A stretch of DNA of 64,000 nt, from NCBI GenBank assembly GCA_035048485.1, contig CM068581.1, positions 12,654,239-12,718,238 of the forward strand, read 5' to 3'. The stretch comes from Pteria penguin (lineage: Eukaryota; Mollusca; Bivalvia; Pterioida; Pteriidae). The position numbers and the translations under genes are program-made. The notes below the pieces were generated by a model. That model saw only the letters and a list, made by a program, of their open reading frames with translations, made no database searches and had not been told where the DNA came from. Of this stretch, positions 57,620 to 64,000 are shown in pieces. Each line of letters opens with the position of its first letter. Positions within the stretch are counted from its first letter, which is position 1.

Positions 57620-60270
57620 TTTTGGTGGATAGGTAAACTTTTTAATGTTTGAGTCTCCTTGTCATTGTATGGGGAAATGAAGATTTTTGTCCCATAATTT
57701 GGGGTTGCAAAACTCATATTTATTGCCCCATTGTTTTGCTGCCTATGTATTACTGTACTCCTGTACTTTTATAACAACATTTTTCATTTGCGGAGACATT
57801 GTTTGTGTCTCTCAGACAACATTTCTATGGCGCTTACTGCAGGGACATCACTTTGTTTAGTTGGTTCATTTATTTATTTTTATTTTCATTTTTTTTACAC
57901 ACACACACCTACACACACACACAAACACACACACACACACATTGGTTTTGTACAATAAACTCAAAATCTCAACCAGATCCATTATATGAAGAGAAGCCTT
58001 GTCGTCAACCCAACAGCAACATTCGGAACAAGTCTTTAACTGAAGGTCCGAACTACATGTACCCCGATTTATTTGCATGAGGCACATGTAATCACAGGAA
58101 TCGCTCATATAACAACGAAGATATAAAAATGTTTCCTTCGAGGTTAATGTATTCACATCTACATGGAATACATCATATAAATTTGATTTCCCCTATAGGT
58201 AAAGAAAGTTTAAAGTGTTACTGTTGTGTTCGTGTACATTTGCTCGAAGTCAAATTAAGCTTCAGTCGAAAAAGAGGAATCTGTATTTTTTATGGGGGGG
58301 GGGGGGGTGTTAGATTAGGCAGCAGATGTTATGAGCTTTCTGTTGATACCTTAACTTTTGAGCAGTCGTATCTCAATGAGACAGAATTTGAATTTCATAA
58401 TTGTCATCTTGTCATCTTTTAATTCATACTCTTACTTTCAAAGTTCAGACGTAATCACTTTGTCCGGCGTTTTCCCTTCTGTCCGTCCGATAGTCACACC
58501 TAACATAAACATAAACATAAACTTACTTTATTTATAACATACCCCCATTAAACTTGTATGGATGATTAATCATGGTGAAACACAACACACTGTGAGGGTC
58601 TCGGTTACCTTAAAGATCAAGGTCGCGTACTTAGGGTCAGACATTCAGCAGGCGACAAACCTATTCGTGAACAGTCTAGTCCTAATTACATGCATATGAG
58701 TCAGTGGAAGTTACTATCCAGACAGGAGACGCTCACTCCTCCCGGACATTTGGGTCTCACATCTAGATTGCTAGATGTCTGTACAACAAATATGCAAGAA
58801 ACAAAATTAACAATGAAATTTTAAATTGTTAAACATGTAAATCTTTCTTAAACAAATGAACCATGACTGTCAGATAAATAAATACTAGAATTCGATCACA
58901 ACTTTCCATGTATTCGACCAGGGCCGTATATATCTAATTGTACGTCCTTGATTAGACTTGTGTTTTGCTCACAATGGAGTACCCTTGGGCACATTTGCAT
59001 GAAATGATGCACAGTATACGTTGATATATATAGCAATATGTACATGTATCTATGTGGTGTTGTGTTGTTTGTACACTTAAATGATATGTTTAATCTCCAA
59101 AGCAGTTTTTTTTATCTTTCACGAAAGTGGTACTCGTACATTTTGCGATATGGAAGAGAGATAAAAGGCGCAAATAGCAATGATGTATCGAACTTACTTG
59201 ATTTATGCAGATTCAATCTATTTGAAACGCTTATATACACCTTCGGGATGAGCAAATGCATTTAAATGTGTCTTGAATTTGCTAAATTCCGTTTTCATTC
59301 GGGGAAAGGGGGTGGGGGCTTCGTGCTCGAGTAAATACGAATTTGGATTTTGAGTACGGGTTTGGAGTCCATCACATGTAAAAAGTTTTATAACCTCGAG
59401 AACTGAATCCGACACTAAAACGAAAGTCGTAGATCACTAAAACGAAAGACAGTGGATAGAAATAGCTGTTGCTAGGGCTGTTTTACACGTAGGATAATAC
59501 TAAGATAGTTCGTAAATGATTTGTCATTTCAGCGATCGTATAAGTTTAAGAGTAATCCTTGAAGAGCTTTCGTGGATATTACTTAAGAAATATCTTAAGA
59601 CAGTCTTTAAGTGTAAACATAAGATTAAAACTTGGGAGTTTTGTGAATACGACCATTGACCTCTCGGTCACGAACCGAGCACCTCATCCACTGAGCTACC
59701 ACGGCTCGGAATCGATACGTGCTATAGTTTGTACGCAGTATTAAACGAATCAAATAACCGGAATGGAAATTCCTTTATATCGTGTTCCCTTTAGAGCTGA
59801 ACTGACTTGTCTGACACACAGTTACCTCCAAATATAGCTCGGTATGTTTAGACTGAAAAGTCTCCATCTCTAATTATTTTGTATTCATGAATTTTCGGAG
59901 AATTTTCGACAGAAACAGTTACGACCATTTTCATGAAAATTGAAAGGTGATATGATAAGAGAAAAAAATAGTGAATTACTAATACTTAGATAAGATGGCT
60001 GGTTTAGGACACACAAATATTTTGTTAAGTCGAACACTTGACTTAATATCTCGAGTGCTTGATTTAGTATCTCGAGCGCTCGACTTGGTATCTTGAGCGG
60101 TGGAAGAAAAAGAGGTCATCAAGCAACCAGACTTTTTATGACCCCACAGTCTTGGCCTTCTTACATTACAATTAATAAATGTGAACATATATAAGATTCA
60201 ACGGCTTTAAGATAGAGAATGTTTCGTTGGCATTTTTGTATAAAAAGAATAATAATAATACCGTCTAAGG
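57620..60270. other. Non-coding DNA with microsatellites and fragments
   Basis: An (AC)n run lies at 57897-57940 and a G run at 58293. A GTCCGGCG...CTGTCCGTCCG tract is at 58459-58490. 'gacgctcactcctcccggac' at about 58728 is retroelement 3'-UTR-like. A half tRNA-like sequence is listed separately. No exon was recognised. Confidence 0.5.
59658..59709 (-). mobile_element. tRNA-like 5' half (SINE head or tRNA pseudogene)
   Basis: On the minus strand 'gtggtagctcagtggatgag' is a good A box. It is followed by an anticodon arm CTCGG-ttcgtga-CCGAG. The T arm and B box are absent: after 'aggtc' the sequence leaves the tRNA pattern. This is not a functional tRNA gene. Confidence 0.6.
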
Positions 60271-60275
60271 ACCAC

Positions 60276-60442
60276 CTCGTCAGCAGTGGCGGATTTAGAG
60301 GGGGCCGTTCCCCTCCTCCCTTTTTGCCACATATTTACAAGTAAAAATCCAGATTTGGGACCAAAATGGCCAAGTTGTTTGGTTAATACACATGTACACA
60401 CGTGAGCCCCGCTTTTCGGAAATTCTGGATCCGCCAATGATC
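60276..60442. mobile_element. Short DNA transposon with GGCGGAT termini and 9-bp flanking repeat
   Basis: Ends cagtggcggatttagagggg and, inverted, cattggcggatccagaattt. The direct repeat AAGGACCAC occurs at 60267-60275 and 60443-60451, directly outside the complementary ends, as a target duplication would. An 8-bp duplication would be typical of hAT; the ninth base may be chance. The interior matches 5464-5580. Confidence 0.75.
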
Positions 60443-60521
60443 AAGGACCACATTAGACTATCATGATAATTTTGCTAGACCAAATCTCCTATAGATTTGT
60501 GCTCATTAAAAACTGATGTGT

Positions 60522-61236
60522 CATTCCAGCACTTAATAATGCGCTATTCAGTCCATTAATACGTGGATTGTACTTGGTAACCATTACTACTGGGCATTCC
60601 AGCACTTAATAATGCGCTATTTAGTCCATTAATACGTGGATTGTACTTGGTAACCATTACTACTAGGCATTCCAGCACTTAATAATGCGCTATTTAGTCC
60701 ATTAATAAGTGGATTGTACTTGGTAACCATTACTACTGGGCATTCCAACACTTAATAATGCGCTATTTAGTCCATTAATACGTGGATTGTACTCGGTAAC
60801 CATTACTACTGGGCATTCCAGTACTTAATAATGCGCTATTTAGTCCATTAATACGTGGATTGTACTCGGTAACCATTACTACTAGGCATTCCAGCACTTA
60901 ATAATGCGCTATTCAGTCCATTAATACGTGGATTGTACTTGGTAACCATTACTACTAGGCATTCCAGCACTTAATAATGCGCTATTCAGTCCATTAATAC
61001 GTGGATTGTATTTGGTAACCATTACTACTAGGCATTCCAGCACTTAATAATGCGCTATTTAGTCCATTAATACGTGGATTGTACTTGGTAACCATTACTA
61101 CTGGGCATTCCAGTACTTAATAATGCGCTATTAGGTCTATTAATACGTGGATTGTACTTGGTAACCATTACTACTGGGCATTCCAGTACTTAATAATGCG
61201 CTATTGAGTCGATTGTACTTGGTAACCATTAATACT
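60522..61236 (+). repeat. 73-bp minisatellite, about 10 units
   Basis: The unit is 'cattccagcacttaataatg' - 'cgctatttagtccattaata' - 'cgtggattgtacttggtaac' - 'cattactactggg'. Variants include 'actcgg', 'aagtgg' and 'ctaggcat'. The last unit lacks an internal segment. Confidence 0.97.
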
Positions 61237-61239
61237 GTA

Positions 61240-61580
61240 TGTATTTTTCTTCTTCATTATTATTACTAAAGTACTTTCAAGTAATTTTGATTTACGTTAC
61301 CTATGACCGTTTATGTAAATTTTTCGACCAAACAGTAGTAGGGCTACCTCGTCTCTAGTACTTGTGTACATAGTTGTCAAGGATACGATTTGCACGTCAT
61401 GTAGACCACTAGATGTTCATATTAGTGTACAAGTAAACAGGCAAAGTCATCACAATATGAATAGACATAAGTGGAAAACAATGTCAAACAACAAACAAAC
61501 CTAACGAATGTATTCATCCTTGTCTTGTTGCATTGGTCTATAAAGTATTATATGAGTAAGAATATCTAAATCTAGTACTT
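61240..61580. other. Start of the first intron of the secreted-protein gene
   Basis: Non-repetitive AT-rich DNA with nothing recognised, downstream of the signal-peptide exon on the minus strand. Confidence 0.4.
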
Positions 61581-61582
61581 AC

Positions 61583-61645
61583 ATCAGAATGTCCGGCTTT
61601 TACGCAATACAACAACAATAAGTAATAAAATGTTCCCTCTTCCAT
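61583..61645 (-). CDS. Signal-peptide first coding exon, probable start of the SVEP1-like gene
   Basis: On the minus strand an ATG at 61645 opens 21 codons, MEEGTFYYLLLLYCV then KAGHSD, ended by a strong donor GAT/gtaagtac (phase 0). The Leu/Tyr-rich core and the KA-GH junction look like a short signal peptide. An in-frame TGA four codons upstream shows this ATG is the first. The exon at 46486-46660 starts in phase 0 on the same strand with a CCP domain, so the two can be spliced directly. That would make a 15-kb first intron carrying the gypsy element. Linkage is inference, and other exons could lie between. Confidence 0.6.
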
Positions 61646-61649
61646 GATT

Positions 61650-62700
61650 TGATTTCAAAGTACTCCATATAACTGCAATCAGGAAGTTTAAACTGGCGTT
61701 CAGTATATGTGTATTAATTCATAACGGACTTACTTGAATGAACATGGTCTTACATACATTTAAATTCCAAGTATTGGATTAGGAAGTGAATTTACAGCTT
61801 TATAGTCTAGTTTACAAGTGGTAATATCTAAATAGTCCGCGAGTGCGGATTCAGAAATTCTTTTGAGAGAGGGATTACCCAAAACACATACGTACATTTT
61901 GTGAGATGCGGGTGACAATCACGATTTGGAAATGGTACAATATATATGGATGGCCATTTTTACATAATCTAATTGAAAAGAATTATCTCTGTTTAATCAG
62001 CGATATCTTTATTCTGTTATTATGGCTATTTATCCATAGTCATTCTCGTGTACAACGGAATGGCTATACAAACCTAATGACCAAGCTTGTATAAGAGACT
62101 TCCCCCGTGCATAGCACGGAAAATGAACCTGAAATAGAATTTTCCCCATTGGTTTCCGGACTTCATCCTGCCAGAATTTATAGATCGGTTAGTTCCGGCA
62201 GAGTTCGTTAGAAAAAAGTCCCAGTATCAAATTCTATTTAGTTAGTAATTCGACTTCTTTTGCTACTCTCATTTTTCTTTTTTGTTTGTAAAATTGACGA
62301 GATAAGCAAAGTATCGATTAAATGATTGAATTACATTGTTTATATCTTAGTGCATTATTTGTAACTAATCCCTTGTTGGAAATTGCCAAAGATGACAATT
62401 ACAATATACATGTAGTTTCCTCACTTGGAAAGTCTTGAGATTGTTTGTGAGATTTTCCCCATGGCTTCGAAGCTAGGTAAGGTAATGGAGTAACAAACGA
62501 AAGTTGATGATCGTTTAGGTTTACCATTTGCGGAGGCGTATTACTGCAAAATCAGAAATAAATTAGAAAAAAACTTAGTCTAACGTATGTGATACTAAGA
62601 CGTACAATTGTATGACATGTTAAGTTACATGTACGAGATATAAAGTCTGTGAACGGCATTCTACCAAGCCCTACGAGCGATATACGAAGTCGTATATATG
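61650..62700. other. Upstream region of the signal-peptide exon
   Basis: It may hold the 5' UTR and promoter of the minus-strand gene, but no TATA box or initiator can be defended. Short frames here are not supported as genes. Confidence 0.35.
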
Positions 62701-62712
62701 AGATAGTAAGTT

Positions 62713-62879
62713 TTTGGTTGGTTGGTGTTTTACGTCGCTTTCAGCAATATTTCAGTTATATCGCGACATGGAAGCAGGAGGTTACCAACCTCTTAAACAT
62801 AGTGGCGCAACCCGGGAATCGAACCCGGATCGTCGGCGCTGCAAGCCAAGGGCTTAACCACAACACCACGCCTGCCCCC
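62713..62879 (-). mobile_element. tRNA-derived SINE with 12-bp target duplication
   Basis: On the minus strand it begins 'gggggcaggcgtggtgttgt' and contains the tRNA-like T arm CCGGG-TTCGATT-CCCGG with B box GGTTCGATTCC. It continues into the conserved body 'atataactgaaatattgctg' and 'gaaagcgacgtaaaacacca' and ends in an 'accaaccaaccaaaaa' tail. The direct repeat AGATAGTAAGTT lies at 62701-62712 and 62880-62891, exactly at the ends. The body sequence recurs widely in molluscan SINEs. Confidence 0.9.
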
Positions 62880-62891
62880 AGATAGTAAGTT

Positions 62892-63280
62892 GTAGACAAA
62901 ATAATAATTTATGTATGAAAGTGTAGATACTACAATATGAAGAATCTTATAGTTCAAACAACAAGTAAGAGCCATTTGAACAATTAATGCAAAGATTATT
63001 TTCACAAGAAATATGCTAATAAAGCAAGAGCCCAAGTGGGCCAGTATTGCTCCCCTGATCGCCTTGAGTATATGATGAAATTAGTAAGTATCAGAATTCA
63101 TTGAACATATTCCTCTGAACCTCCTTCTGCGCATCTTCTTAGAAAATTGTGAATCACTGAAAGGCGCCTATGTTGCCCGTCCGGGATCCTTCCCCCGACG
63201 TATCTGGTCGAAGAACAACAACGCTTGTGGGCCGTTGGAATTTTGAGCCTAAGCGACACGTGGTTAGCAATCGAATAGAA
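62892..63280. other. Non-coding DNA 5' of the Tc1-like fragment
   Basis: It probably contains the element's 5' untranslated part, but no terminal inverted repeat was identified. The minus-strand frame 63098-63367 is unsupported. Confidence 0.35.
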
Positions 63281-63284
63281 TTTC

Positions 63285-64000
63285 TTGCATTCATGGACAG
63301 CATTCAATGTATTGAAACAGAAAGACATTGGTTTTTGGAATAAAGTTTTGACTGAGATGCCTCGCATGATTGAAAATGATCATTTGTATGCTATTGGGAT
63401 GCTGGAAGCTGGGATGTCTCGAAGCAAAGTAACAAGGCAGTGTGGAGTTCATATTAACACTGTAAATGCCTTGTGGAGACGATATCAGCGAAGTGGCAAC
63501 GTTCGGGACCACCCACGACAAGGACGCCCGCATGTGATGTCACATCGGCAAGATACATATATACGGACGTCACATTTGCATTATCGATTCAAATCAGCTT
63601 TTTTGATCGCTAGAAGCATCCCTGGGCATCGACGGATAAGTCCTCATACCGTAAGGAACAGGGTCCGGCGCCATAAACTGGAAAAATACATAAATCATAA
63701 TTTCAAATTCTTCTGTTCAACAATGAATTAATAACTGGGATTTGAATTTTATAGAGTTTTATTCTGTCGATCAGTAGAATTAAACCATTCTGCATAACAA
63801 TTTATTAAAATGTTTGACATTGGAATAAGTCAAAATGAAATAATTGACTTAAGTATTTTCTCAGTTTATGACGGCAGACCCAGATTGTGAGAGGCCAGCA
63901 TCCGTCCTCGACGTCCTGCTATCAAGTCCTATTCTGCTCCGGCGTCACCGCATTGCGAGGTTAGCGTGGTGTAGGAGGCATCGTTTTGTTTCAATGATAG
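63285..64000 (+). pseudogene. Tc1/mariner-like transposase, interrupted and cut by the window end
   Basis: The N-terminal paired-type helix-turn-helix is visible: YAIGMLEAGMSRSKVTRQCG, then VHINTVNALWRRYQRSGNVR, DHPRQGRPHVMSHRQD, and the second HTH end GHRRISPHTVRNRV. At 63662 the coding sequence is interrupted by the Harbinger-like MITE. After the MITE (63884 on) homologous text resumes: first EASIRPRRP in the original frame after a TGA, then after a frame change HRIARLAWCRRH. The catalytic DDE region would lie beyond the window. The copy is dead through insertion, stop and frameshift. Confidence 0.85.
63662..63880. mobile_element. PIF/Harbinger-like MITE, copy 2, nested in Tc1 transposase
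   Basis: 219 bp. The left terminus GGTCCGGCGCCATAAAC is at 63662-63678. The right terminus (63864-63880) is a three-mismatch inverted copy of it. The 3-bp duplication CAG lies at 63659-63661 and 63881-63883. The interior ('atttcaaattcttctgttca', 'gtattttctcagtttatg') matches the copy at 4585-4784. Confidence 0.88.

Noticed and set aside
59658..59709. tRNA gene
   Set aside because: It has an A box and an anticodon arm only; the T arm and acceptor stem are missing, so it is a SINE head or pseudogene piece.

Overview
The window looks like nuclear DNA from a bivalve mollusc (mussel, oyster or clam type); the species is not determined. Supporting signs are low GC, intron-rich single-domain extracellular exons, a tRNA-derived SINE of molluscan type, and many copies of interspersed families with hairpin headers of the type GAGCCgaaGGCTC, GTCCGTC/CTGTCTGT tracts and internal tandem cores. 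Repeats make up most of the sequence and real coding exons only a few per cent.

Two host genes can be supported. (1) On the + strand, 11408-12411 holds the last two coding exons of a KCTD-family BTB/T1 protein, closest in my reading to KCTD7/KCTD14; its N-terminal exon was not found. (2) On the - strand, phase-compatible exons run from a signal-peptide exon at 61645 down to 19970. They encode CCP/sushi - a 36-residue basic/Cys module - CCP - CCP - HYR - CCP - CCP - a two-exon Cys-containing module - a GCC2/GCC3 (ephrin-receptor-like) repeat. This order resembles the N-terminal half of SVEP1-like secreted adhesion proteins. Several exons were found only by pairing splice sites with reading phase, so the joined model is inference. 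The 3' end of the gene was not found.

Layout. 1-7.4 kb: short DNA-transposon remnants (hAT-like GGCGGAT termini, a PIF/Harbinger-like MITE, a fold-back MITE) and a LINE tail. 7.4-11.3 kb: three hairpin-headed tandem-core elements. 11.4-12.6 kb: KCTD gene. 14.7-19.5 kb: more tandem-core elements rich in AGGTCA half-sites. 20-46.7 kb: introns and exons of the secreted protein gene, with introns expanded by minisatellites (38 bp, 60 bp over about 7 kb, 52 bp), a TTAA-flanked element, tandem arrays and LINE pieces. 50.9-55.8 kb: a complete Ty3/gypsy-type LTR retrotransposon with 137-bp LTRs identical by eye, a 5-bp target duplication and one frameshift in integrase. 60.5-61.2 kb: 73-bp minisatellite. 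61.6 kb: signal-peptide exon. 62.7 kb: SINE with a 12-bp target duplication. 63.3-64 kb: broken Tc1-like transposase interrupted by a second copy of the Harbinger-like MITE.

The most unusual features are the shared architecture of the tandem-core elements, their density of nuclear-receptor-type half-sites, the higher-order structure of the 60-bp minisatellite, and the duplicated splice donor in the GCC2/GCC3 exon.
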